Shown here piece after piece: positions 37,511-48,951 of a stretch of 64,000 nt of DNA; within the stretch, counting starts at the first letter, position 1, and each line of letters opens with the position of its first letter. The DNA lies in assembly GCF_030867145.1 (NCBI RefSeq), contig NC_134415.1, positions 74,801,300-74,865,299 on the forward strand, in the 5' to 3' direction. The position numbers and the translations under genes were made by a program. Origin of the DNA: Opisthocomus hoazin. Its lineage: Eukaryota; Chordata; Aves; Opisthocomiformes; Opisthocomidae. The notes below the pieces were generated by a model. The model was given only the letters and a program-made list of their open reading frames with translations. It ran no database searches and was not told the origin of the DNA.

Positions 37511-40500
37511 TGACTGTAGCGGTCAAATCTGAAGTTAATTACAGCTAAACCACAGGACCGTGAAGTATAACATGCCATTGGTAATATAAAAATATCATTA
37601 AATAAACATTTAAATAATTCAAATAAGCATTTAAAACACATATAATTTAAAAAAAATTAATAAAGGCACTTAAAAAGCCCACCTGCAGCTTCCCTTGCCT
37701 GTAATCAGAAAGCAGGCGCCAGAAGATTTAATGTCAGTTCGGACAGGATGAACTTCAGCTGTGAAACATGCTCCGGGGTGACCTCAGGAGGTTTGAAAGT
37801 ATGTATGGAGGGCAGTTAACCGAAAGCTCAAGTACACATATTTTGGCACACACTCCACTAGATCAGAGGTCAGCCTGAATTTTCTGACATATCCAGACTC
37901 AGTGTGCCAGGACTGAAAATACAACACAAACAGCCTTTTTGGCAATACGTTAGTCCTTGTGGGTAAAGGCAGGGATTTAAAAGTACAGACCACTGGATAT
38001 TAGCTTGAGATAGTGGGTTCCTGCTACGGGGGACACAAAAATGGCTTTAAGCCCACATGACTTGTCTCCTGATCCTAGACTACAAATTAATTCTTCTTGC
38101 ATGTTATGTGTGAGAAGCCACAAAGGACAAATTGTATAGCCAGCTTGCTAGTGGAGATTTAGTACTGGGAATACACAAATCGGCGTTCAGTGGGACTTCA
38201 AAAAGTGCCTGCATTCTGCAACATTCAGGGATTCATACCTGAACACTGACAACTAGCTGCAACCTGTTATTAGCTGCTTCATGACGGACTTCACTATTCT
38301 ACATAAAGGTGTCTGCAAGTCTCTTTTTTAGTCTTAACTGACTGTGGTGCTTTGATGGACGCGGAATTTGTTTCCTTTAGATCATTTTTAGCGTGGCATA
38401 AAATGAATATACTGGACTATATTATTTTGGAAGAAGCTTTTTAGCAATTCTGCTTTTTATATTTGAAGAAATAATTGTTGTAGTGAAAGCAAATTTTACT
38501 TAAGCTAACTTCGTAGTGATGTTAATCTGCTGTCATTTAGGAGACCTACAGAACCTGTGTCCAACCTCCCGCCTGAGGAAGCATTTGGCTTTTTTACAGA
38601 GTCCACGGCATCTTTGAAAGCTTTGGACATATAACCCATGGTGCTGTATGTTTTTGTTTCCTGCAGCTAGTATGCACGCTTTAGAGGGAAAGCACCATCA
38701 TGGCGAAAGCTTAAAGTGTGTCAGGATTACAGGGTAGGGAGAGTTCTGCTTTTCATCAGCTGTTAATTGCTTTTTACCAGGAATGTCACCAGGTCTTCAT
38801 GTGTCATCTGGCAGTAGGATTTGATGTAATCATCCAGCTGCCCCACCAACCACAAAAGACAGTGTCGAGCCTCACCGTGCATCTGCTGAAGCATTCCTCC
38901 CATGTGACACAGCTCTGAAAGGACTGTTTAGGCTTAGATCTCCCCCATGTGGCAATCAAACCCAAGTCAATCATTTCAAAGCATTTTCTAATAGATTTGT
39001 TTCCCCATTTTCAGTTCAACTTTTAGTCTCAGCACTTTCCCGCCTCCCCTTCCTCTTTCCATGTGAACTTGGGTACCATCTGGCAGCAGTGGACTTGACT
39101 AAGCTGAAGCAAAACTCTGGAGCCAAAGGCATCCAGTTTCCCAAGCTGGGAGCTAGCTCCCTAGTTTCCCACTGTCCCTTCTTCCCACCTTAGGCCTGAA
39201 TTTCTCACCCTGGACAGCCAGCTGGCTTGCTGCACTGCATAACCACAGTGCCAGCCAGATTTGTGATTGCCTTGTGTCCTGCTGTGAGGAATCTGGGGGG
39301 CTTCCAGCAGCTAAATGTGACCTTTTTCTTGCTCTAGGAGCTGCCCAGCCAAAACTGATTCACTTTTGCTTTAGTGCGTGGCTCCAGCTCTACCATATCC
39401 CCCTTCTCCTGGCCATACCTCTCGTTCCTCTCTCAGGGGCTTCCTGCCAGTGGGCTCTTTCACCCAGTAATATTTCTTCCATGGCAGTGTGTTTTCCAGT
39501 GGCAGCTCTCCAGCCTGGGAGAAAGGGTTTGGACGAAGCTGGGGGAAATCTAAACAAAGGCCTGTGAATCATTTGTCTTTGGTACCTATGTGCAGCTCCT
39601 GCAAAGAGACATGGATGCTGACCACCCTACAACAAGTCCATCTTTACCTTCCTTAGAAACAAGTTAAGGTACAGGCTGAATTGTCTTCTGGAGCAGCTCT
39701 CTGCAGCACTGAAGTAGAAGGGTTGTTAGTAAGGTTAATATAGGAATATGTACTCTAGGTATATGAGAAATCTCTGGTTTTTGTCAATACTCTGTCAGAT
39801 TGACCCAAAGCCCCTTGAAATCCATGAGTATTTTCCTCCTGCTGAAACAGCAGTGAATCCAGCAGTGTGATGGGAGGATGCAGACTTAGTTCATTGAAGA
39901 CAAAATTTGTTGTTCATTGTACTGCGTTTCTCAGACTCTGCCTGAAGTCTTTGTATTTTATTGAAGACAGAATTTCCAGGCACACTCTACTGCTATGTCT
40001 ACATGTAGGTTTTGGAGTTTTTTTAATCTTGACCTGCAAACCTCATCTGCTGAGATTCACTATTAATAGACAGCAAAAGAGACAGATTCAAAACCAGCAG
40101 AAAGAGCTATTCCTGAGAAATGAAATGAGAGATCATTTTTCATTGCTACCCTCTACACAACTGCAGTACCAAACTGCAGGCTCTCAGGAAGTGTGCAATT
40201 CCTCTCTCTCTGGCTAAAAAGCTAGTTGAGAATGATATTGTGCTTCATTTTTCTGACTAACCTCTCACTTTCTACAGAAATATATTTCCTCTAAGAAAAA
40301 ATATTTTTAAAATATCCGGAGTTGTAGTCTCACCAAATCCCACTTCCCTCCATGTTAAACAGGATAACTGTAAGCTGTTCAAAGAGTAACATGGTCAGAA
40401 ATTGTTTAGTTCAGATTAGCTAATGGGTGTCACACACCCTGGAGTAAGCAACCAAAAAATAACTCATGTTTCTGTATCATTAAATAATTTTACTGTACAT

Positions 40501-40574
40501 TTTTGTATCTACACATATAGGCACATACGTATATAAGCTTGCTTATTATGTAGTTTAATGAAAGACCAGATGAC

Positions 40575-40720
40575 TTTGTGATTAAATCAATGAACTAACA
40601 CTCTGGAGTCCTGGGACTGATTTTCAGCCTATAAATTTCTTTTGTGAATCAAAATGATTTTAGATGACCCTCAGTTTCTCACCCATTTAAAAGAGACAGT
40701 AACACTTGGTTACTGAATAA
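40575..40720 (+). repeat. MIR-like SINE relic
   Basis: Ordered blocks fit a MIR/CORE-SINE in + orientation: GTGATTAAATCAATGAACTA ('gtggttagagcactgaact'), CTCTGGAGTCCTGGGACTGA ('ctcaggagacctgggttc'), GATGACCCTCAGTTTCTC ('ctgtgcctcagtttccc') and CCATTTAAAAGAGACAGTAA. Divergence is high but the collinearity is good. It lies deep in the last SLC35F1 intron. Confidence 0.6.
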
Positions 40721-41090
40721 AGACGGGTTTACTGAATTAAATGCATAAATGAATATTTTTAATAAATTCATTTATTACTGAATTAAAATGGAAAATAGGG
40801 ATATCATCCTCTGAGGAGAAGACAGAGACCTCCTTTGCAGAGAACACCTAAGTGTCCTAGTCACATTAACATTTCATGTTTCATCACTGACATGAAAGGC
40901 ATCTGCCAAAACTTACTGAACTGTCAAATCAAATAGTTAAATCAGCCCTACAGATCTCACCGTGGTCGCTCCACTCTGACATCTGGGTGTCTATACATGC
41001 TTTCCCACACAATATGGAACACACAATGATATTTACAAACATTAAAAAATTAGGAAAGTGTAAAAAATATGTCTTCTCTAGACATCAGGT

Positions 41091-41212
41091 GTTCAAAAAC
41101 CTTGTAGATGTGGCACTCCGGGACATGGATTAGTAGGCATGGGTTGAAGGTTGGACTTGATGATCTTAGAGGTCTTTTCCAACATTAATGATTCTATGGT
41201 TCTATTCTATGA
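41091..41212 (+). mobile_element. CR1 LINE, short 3'-end fragment
   Basis: The end of a CR1 element containing CAAAAACCTTGTAGATGTGG, GGTTGGACTTGATGATCTTA, GAGGTCTTTTCCAAC and a terminal ATTCTATG-type octamer repeat, as found in CR1 3'UTRs. Only about 120 bp remain. The ATTCTATG tail variant and the 3'UTR sequence differ from the copies at 24.4 and 48.4 kb, so this belongs to another CR1 subfamily. Confidence 0.8.
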
Positions 41213-43892
41213 GTCTACGATTATTACCTGTGGTGAAAATAGTTTACACTAAACTACCATTAATTTTCAGCATATAAAAAGCACATTTTAGGTGCCTGTC
41301 AATTTGAAGATAAACATACAAAGCAAAACCTAGACAAATGTAACAAGATAACATGTATAACAAGATTTGCTCAGTCTATCAAAACCTGCACTGATTATGG
41401 GTGAGTGGATGTTTCTGGGATTTATCTAAGAGATGTTCTTTATGGAGCCAGTGCTTGAATGCATTCGCCCAGTCAGGCGTAGCAGAAGAGCTAATGGCAT
41501 CTGATGGCTCGGCTGCAGGAGCAGGGGTCTTGCTCCTCTCTCTGGTGTGTGCTACTGCAGAACCCCTACAGAAAACCACTGCAGCAGTAAGGTCTAGCTG
41601 ACCACAGAAAAATATACAAGTGAAATCAGTCTGACTTTGTTATTCATGCACAAAGTCTTTTACATTAAGAAAGAACAGAACCCAAACATATCTGCAGTGC
41701 TGTTTTTTTTTAAATAAAATACCTTACAGTAGTACTACATACAATTGTGGATGAAGTTTACAGAACCCATTTGAAATTTAGTTTATATACAGTATTTTTA
41801 TTGCAAGTGAATCAAAATTACGCATTTTGGGAGTAACTCAAACATCACAAAATTTCTAAAATAAGGAAGATGAACATAAAGGCATCTGATAACTTGAAAT
41901 GTTTAAAAATCCAGAATGAACTATTAAACCTTCCAAAATTTACTCTCCTGTAGTTCTTATCCTCTACTTTTTCTTATCTCTCCATGCAAAACTTGTCTTT
42001 TGTATTTCCTTAAAGCATTACAGCTAAAACACTTCTGCTATTTCCACTTGAGATTCTTCTGCTTTAAAGTAATCCACTTGAAAAGGCAGGTGTGAAAGAA
42101 ACTTCTTGATGGGGAGCAAACAGTGCATCTGATTTTATCATCCCAAATAGTGATAAGACAGTAAGAGCAGAAAAAAGAAAAAAATGAAGAAGAGCTGTTC
42201 AGAAGGCAGTAAATTCATGCCTGGGTCTGCAGAGAGTGAGTCATTCTCCAGTACGCAGATCATGACCTGAGAAGGGAAAGCAGGAAGAAAAGGCACAGAA
42301 GAGTCGCTGTGTCGGAGCTCGGGAACGCTAGACCGACCGACTGACTGCTGCAGGGGGAATCTGCAGACAAGTAGTTCTGGCTGTCACAGATGTCCACATC
42401 CACGTTACCACGGACACCAGGGCAGAACAACATCCAAAGTGACAAAAGGAGACAGATGTGAGTCTGCAGAAAAGCCCACGCAAAGAAACCCAGTGATTTG
42501 CTAACTTTGGTTTTTCACTCAGCTATCACGATAACGATCATGACTGTTATTACATTGGTTATGAAAATGAAAATTCTCTTTTAGTCAGACCATTGAACTG
42601 GAAATTGTCTGCAGGAGCAGACTGCTGGAGCTGCGGTGCTCCAGTTCCATTTCTATTTCAAAACAGCAGCTGTAGACTGAATCTCTTGGTAGGTAATATG
42701 AAGTCCAGCTCCTAGCCTATGGCAACCCAACTGTGCTTTTGAAGTCTGTAAAAGGAATTCTTTGTTGTAGGACTAACTGAAAATTCACAATTGTCATGTT
42801 TCACATATTCAGTGACAAAGTACGAAATGGAATAAACACCTTTTCCCTTACTTGGCCTAGAAATTCTCCACATTTTGACAAATATGAATAAAGAAATCAG
42901 ATCTATTAAAATTTTAAACCTTAGAGAGCAGCAATCTCCTCAGAATCACACTAATGAAGAGGGACAAAAATGTATGTATCAGGTGGAATTCATTTTAGTC
43001 CTGTAACACCCTATTGACACCCTCCATGCTCTCCAGACAAGCAGTTCCCACCAATATCTTCTTCCTGTCAGTGGGTCTGTGCAGTCTGATGAACCTCTCT
43101 GTTTTCTGAACTAATTCAGTTTGTAGCATACACTGCACAGCCAATCAAAGCTAAGGCCAAGAGGGGTTCCTGCACCACCTTATGGCTTTTCCCCCTGGGT
43201 AATTTCACACACGAGAACCTGAGCGGGCTGAGCCAGGGGAGCTAAAACCAAATTTCTCTCATTATCTTTGATATAGCAAACAGACATTTCCACTCGGTTT
43301 GATGAATTGATTGAGAGGCCAAGCTTCTTTTCACACTGTGTTCTATTTTCGTCTCAGGTAGAGCAAATTAAGTTCACCGTGACCAAGCGCAGCATTTGCG
43401 CTGTGGGATGCACACACTCTCCAGCCAGCAGCAGTACTGCGAAGTGTGAGGGCTCTGAGAACTATGAACTTGCACAGTGTTTTCACTTGCATAGCTGGAT
43501 ATTACAGACATATTACTTTATAAGTAGGAATGGAAGCCAGCATCCTAGTCGTGTCTCACAGTTCTGTCTGCTGACTCCTTCGGCTCAGACTCATGAGGAT
43601 CTGGCCAAATTTGTCTTAGGCCGGGAATGTGACCTACTCAAACTGTGGCTGACTATTTTTGTCCAGGCCTTTGAGGGAGTTGTCTCTGTTCCTTCCTACT
43701 GGTGAGGCAGGGATGCTTCCTTTGAGATTCTAGGGTATTTATAAGGAGAACAATCCGCTGGTTCAGCCTTAATTACTGCTGCCTACCTTCAGGGGTGAGA
43801 GATAAAGACCCAACCTTTGGCTGATCACTGATCCCATGTGAGAGTTATGGGCAGAATATTTCCTAGGGATACACAGACATCTTTCTAAATGG

Positions 43893-44410
43893 ACTGCTCT
43901 GATGAGACCCCCATCTGGAGTCCTGCGTCCAGCTCTGGAGTCCTCAGCACAGGAAAGACAAAGACCTGTTGGAGTGGGTCTCGAGGAGAGCCACAAAAAT
44001 GTTCAGATGGCTGGAACACCTCTGCTGTGAGGAAAGGCTGAGAGAGTTGGGGCTGCGCAGCCTGGAGAAGAGAAGGCTCTAGGGAGACGTAACAGTAGCC
44101 TTCCAGTACCTGAAGGAGGCTTACAAGAAAGTTGGCGAGAGACTTTTTACAAGGGAATGTAGGGACAGGACAAGGGGTAATGGCTTTAAACTGAGAGTAG
44201 ATTTAGATTAGATAGGAGACAGAAATCCTTTACTATGAGGGTGCCGAGGCACTGGAACAGGTTTCCCAGAGAAGGTGTGCATGCCCCCTGCCTGGAAGTG
44301 TTCAAGGCCAGGTTGGATGGGGCTTTGAGCAACCTGGTTTAGTGAAAGGTGTGGAGGGGGTTTGGAACTCGGTGATCTATAAGGTCCTTCCAACCCAAAC
44401 CATTCTATGA
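43893..44410 (+). mobile_element. CR1 LINE, 5'-truncated and decayed
   Basis: About 520 bp of CR1 ORF2 3' portion plus 3'UTR. Recognisable blocks are CACAAAAATGTTCAGATGG, GAAAGGCTGAGAGAGTTGGG, GGACAGGACAAGGGGTAATG, CACTGGAACAGGTTTCCCAG, GGCCAGGTTGGATGGGGCTT and TCCTTCCAACCC followed by ATTCTATG. The reading frame is broken by stops (for example CTCTAGGGAGAC) and by the TAGATTTAGATTAGATAGG region. It is older than the copies at 24.4 and 48.4 kb. Confidence 0.92.
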
Positions 44411-44453
44411 CTGCAGAACTAAGCTCCAGTCAGGTGATGATATATCTTTGTCA

Positions 44454-45176
44454 TCAACAGAAATTTGGGCAGCCACCAACAGTGAAACACAGTATTTTCT
44501 CAAACCCAAATGGCACCAAACACCAGAATAACTGCTGTGGGTTTTCCAGATTGCATTTGAACAGGTAAAACTTGTCCACCTGAACCTTTATAAGTCCTGT
44601 CAGATCCCTCAGATCTTTAATCCAGAGATCCCTAAAGGGACCCCAACCACTGAGATACAGTTCGGCACGTCTTCTCAGCTCTTCAGCTGCAGAAGCTCGA
44701 ATGCCCAAGCAGAAGTGTTGGTTCTCTTGTTCAGAAGGATTCCAAGGGGTGCTGGACAGGTTCAGTAATAATGATAACTTACGGGCAGGGAGTCTGTCCA
44801 TTAGCAGAAGGATTGCATTATCTGCACACTTTAATAACCTCCAGCTATCTCCAAGCCAAACTGTGAGGATATATTCTTAACTGATGACCTAAGGTCCTAC
44901 CTTGGCCTCTGAACTCAGCTGGGATGCAAAGAGAAATTTGTAGTTAGTTCTTCCACATCTTTTTCTTTCCTGCTCATTGGCAGTCATGTAAGAAGTTTTG
45001 CAATGGATGAAGGAGGTTTGAGCTGCAGGGCATGCCTCAACACAACATTGTCGCTCATGCCAGCCAGAACCCAAAGCAAGAAGCTTCAGCGACAGTGAAA
45101 ACCTGACATCAGCCTCATTGCCATTTGGTCGAAACAAAGATGCCAAAGGAAGTTTTGCCTCTGTCATTTCACGCAT
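44454..45176 (-). other. Two adjacent open frames of unknown origin
   Basis: On the minus strand, open frames of 95 codons (44889-45176) and 115 codons (44454-44801) lie nearly end to end just beside the CR1 copy at 43.9-44.4 kb. I recognise no domain in either. Their proximity might mean an old, disrupted transposon or retrocopy, or an unannotated transcript. The first ends near a GTAGGA donor-like site (AGGCCAAG followed by GTAGGA). Chance open frames are equally plausible, so I do not call a gene. Confidence 0.15.
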
Positions 45177-46829
45177 GAGAGAAGGCCATACTCCTCAATT
45201 CCTGCTGCCTGCTTGCATCCTCAACATGCTCTAGCTCAGATGAAACGCTGCCCGTTACTATGGCTAATCAACTCCTGCTTGTACTGAATCACAAATGTTG
45301 CATAGAAATTGTAAGGTGAAGTAATCACATGACACATTTTCTGTATTTTCCAGATGATACTCAAAGACCCTGTTCTAGTGCTTGCATGTTTTGCCGTAGG
45401 TGAAACGTAGCGGTCCATGCCTTCTGTCATATAGCAGTGCTCTCTTTTTCAGTCCTTGCATGGTATTTGCTAGTGGGCACAGTTTAAATCGCAAGACAGT
45501 GGTGAGCAGGAAAGTCCTAAGCTCTTAGAGGCTGAGGTTGTCTATACGGGAGAAAAATAAGGAAGGGGTTACTGGAAAACCGTCACCACAAATTCTGTTA
45601 AAATGTGGGAAATTTCATAGTTTTCCTGGAATTCATTGGTGGAATAAAACAAACTTAAGGAGAACACAGATAGCATTTGGAGAAAAATCTCCGAGGATGA
45701 TGCAGGCAGCTGTAAGGCAAATACTGGTTTTGCACAAATCTGCGTATTTCATGCTTATCAAATGGCATAATCAAAAAAATTTCATCATAGACTGTTCTAT
45801 CTAAATACACATCCGTGAGGGCAAAATGTTTGTGTGAAATGGCTTATCCTCCTTTCCTGGGTGCCATGAGATATGGGAATGCTGCTCTCTGTTTCCCTTT
45901 GTTGCCTCCACCATCAGACATGGAGAAAAAATGAGCCTGTGTTCAGCACCCCTGCAGTACCAGCAGTCTGTCTAATTAAAAAGTGCAAGGTAGAATGAGT
46001 CCTGTAATCTGTTTTAATCTTACCTACATAGGAAAGAGATTTTTATGTGAAGTTAAAACACTTCTATTACACTGCTCTAATTTCCTGTGAGCATCCTTAC
46101 TGCAGGATGAGGGGGTTTCATTACTGGTTATTTTACATCAATCTCTTGGCAAGACAGTGGTAAGGCAGTTATCCTTTTAAATGTTCTTAATACTAAAAGG
46201 AGGAGCACAACAAATGCGTATAAAAATAAAAACAGTTTTCCCTCCTCACTTTCACCCTTTAATATTCTTTGCTGTTTTGCTCTATCAGCTATGTCTTTCT
46301 GGTTTTGTGTGTAAGTATTCAATATAGTAGCGGCTGTCTGCTGTACTTGATTCTGTATTACTGTATATGAGGCTAATTGTGTTCAGTGTGTTCAAAACCA
46401 AGGTTACAATAACTAACTCATCTTGGACCCTTTGTTGGTATTTTTATGCTGAATCTAATCATATATTCCTATAGAAATGCTCTCCCAGAATGGCGTCCTT
46501 TTGTCTCAGCCATACAAACAGGGAGCACTCCTACCCTGGGAAACAAGGAATTTGCAGCTGCAGCTACCCATACCACAAGTGACGAGGTAAGCTGTCTGCA
46601 GGGAGTGTGATGCAGCTGTTTCACATCGGGGTTCTCTGTGGTCTGGCGCATTTGCTGCAGGCAAGATGAAGCCAAACTTCAGCAGCTTCAAGAGCTCTCA
46701 ACCGAGCCAACACACAAGACAGGCACACGAGGGAATCAGAATGAAGAGCATGTCCTAAGCCATCAAATCCAATCCCCCATCACAGCGTGCAGTCAGATCA
46801 CATATTCCATCTGGCAAATACATCCTGTC

Positions 46830-48030
46830 CTCCTCTGAGCATTATTCGGGTTTTTGTCCATTCCCCCCTAATCAATCTGAAGTCTGTTCTGAAACCTCCC
46901 TGCTATGATAGCCAAAAAATCCCCCTAATTTCTACCCTAGATTTATGCATTCTCAGTTTCCACGTGTATGTTTTTACGTCTTTAGCTCAAATAATTCTCC
47001 TTTCTTCCCTGTGAATTTATAGATTAATTTCTACATGTTGAGGTACCATAATACCCCCCAGTCCATCAGAAATCAAAGCAATGCTATATACAGAAAACAT
47101 TTTTTTAGGATTTGCACATTCTGTATGGTATTAGTGGACACACGCTTATTCTGTCAAGGCTTTGGAGCAGAGAAGAGAAAAAGCTCCTTTTGGCTCTCTT
47201 TGGTTGGCCAAAATTCTCTAGAGCTACAGCTAGCAAAGTGCTGTCCTGAGTCGTGCTGTGCTATGGCATTAGCACTTCTCCATCAATACTAGAAATACCT
47301 AGACTAACCCATTTGGGAACAGCTTTGTTTCCTCCCATCTGTTGCCACAGACATTACCTCGCACTTTGTGCTTCATAGCATTTCTCAATGTCATCCAGTT
47401 CGTGTTGCTTGATATTTTCATTCTTCTTCCTACTCAGGCTGTCAAAGCTATTACCACAGTCACTACACAAGACTGGTCTTCAGACCAGCTGTTTGGGACC
47501 TCCATCAGTGAGCTCCTTCTAGCAAGCTGTTTCTCTCTCAGCACACTGCCTTGTCCTTTATCCTCATTAGCCAGTTTCTTACCTAGCTTCTAATCTTTAC
47601 AGTGCTAATCATGCTCCTTAGCTTAATTGATAATTTTCTACACTGCACCGTACAAAAGCCTTAAAGATTAGATCTACCATTTGTCTTTTCTCTAGAAAAA
47701 TCTGTTAAACTATCAGACAGACATCAAATTTAGATTGGCATGATTTATCTTCTGTCAATGAGGTAGCATTTTATCCAATTTTCCATGTCCCTAATTATTT
47801 CTCCCTGGTGTCTACTTCTGATTTTAGTTTATTGCCTACTTCATATACAATTCTTCCAATTGTCTATACGCCCACGCTTGAAAGACTCAGATTATTGCCT
47901 TCTGTTTCTACTTCTGATGTAGTAATTTCCATTTCTATTAATTATTGTGCATTGTCTTAATATTTAACTCTCATCCTTACTCAAGGTGACAGAAGGTCTT
48001 GATTTCATTTTAGTGCCAAATCAAAGGTTG
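46830..48030 (-). mobile_element. Ancient, heavily degraded CR1 LINE reverse-transcriptase region
   Basis: Read on the minus strand, the stretch keeps a scrambled outline of a CR1 ORF2 reverse-transcriptase domain of the older sauropsid type. One block around 47665-47740 reads AAATCATGCCAATCTAAATT then GTAGATCTAATCTTTAAGGC. The latter corresponds to the region that encodes the conserved 'D-F-x-K-A-F-D' stretch of CR1 RT (here LIFKAF). It is followed collinearly, about 130 nt on, by GGAGCTCACTGATGGAGGTC in place of the 'GVPQGS' region. Near 46890 a GCAGGGAGGTTTCAGAACAG block fits the later ORF2 C-terminal part. Numerous stops and indels make it inactive. Boundaries are approximate. Confidence 0.55.
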
Positions 48031-48399
48031 TTTAATTTGGCCTCTGCTGTCTTTGCATAGCAAAACTATTTCTTCTCTTCATATAGAAGAACAACTTGTT
48101 GCTGTTTGTTTCACTGTCTTCTTCATTGCCACTTTTGATTTATCTTTTATAGCAATTAGACTTTACTCCTTTTCTTTTTCACCTATACAGTATCAGTTTT
48201 CTTTCGCAGTTATTCTCTATTCCTTGTTTTCATTCTGTTTATTTCTTAATGATTTTTTTAAAGGGATGGTTTGTCCAGTTTCATCTGGAACTCTTCCCTA
48301 CAAGTTCTCCTCTTGTACTTACGATACAAAATCCAGATTACTTTAAGTCAAAGCTATTTCAAATCTCCTTCAGACCGATTATGAGCCTTTTAAAGACTT

Positions 48400-48951
48400 C
48401 ACAGAATCACAGAATCACAGAATGGTAGGGGTTGGAAGGGAACTCCGTGGGTCATTTGGTCCAACCCCCCTGCCAAAGCAGGGTCACCTACAGCAGGCTG
48501 CACAGGACTGCATCCAGGCAGGTCTTGAATATCTCCAGAGAAGGAGAATCCACAACCTCCCTGGGCAGCCTGTTCCAGGGCTCTGTCACCCTCAGAGGGA
48601 AGAAGTTCTTCCTCATGTTCAGACGGAACTTCCTATGCTTCAGTTTGTGCCTGTTGCCCCTTGTCCTGTCACTGGGCACCACTGAAAAGAGCTTGGCCCC
48701 ATCCTCCTGACACCCACCCTTCAGATATTTATAAGCATTTATTAGGTCCCCTCGCAGCCTTCTCTTCTTCAGGCTGAACAAGCCCAGCTCCCTCAGCCTC
48801 TCCTCGTAGGAGAGATGCTCCAGTCCCCTCCTCATCCTCGTAGCCCTCTGCTGGACTCTCTCCAGTAGCTCCTCATCTTTCTTGAACTGGGGAGCCCACA
48901 ACTGGACACAGTACTCCAGATGAGGCCCTCACTAGGGCAGTGTAGAGGGAA
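48400..48951 (-). mobile_element. CR1 LINE, well-preserved 5'-truncated copy
   Basis: This is the best CR1 copy here. On the minus strand it contains an open ORF2 C-terminal frame (48488-48901) with blocks [58 protein letters not shown] and [13 protein letters not shown] stop and the CR1 3'UTR follow, and the tail is three CACAGAAT octamers on + (48400-48423). Upstream of the frame one extra base near 48926 causes a frameshift relative to the usual CR1 sequence, and the copy ends shortly beyond. Its 3'UTR is close to that of the 24.4-kb copy. Confidence 0.96.
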
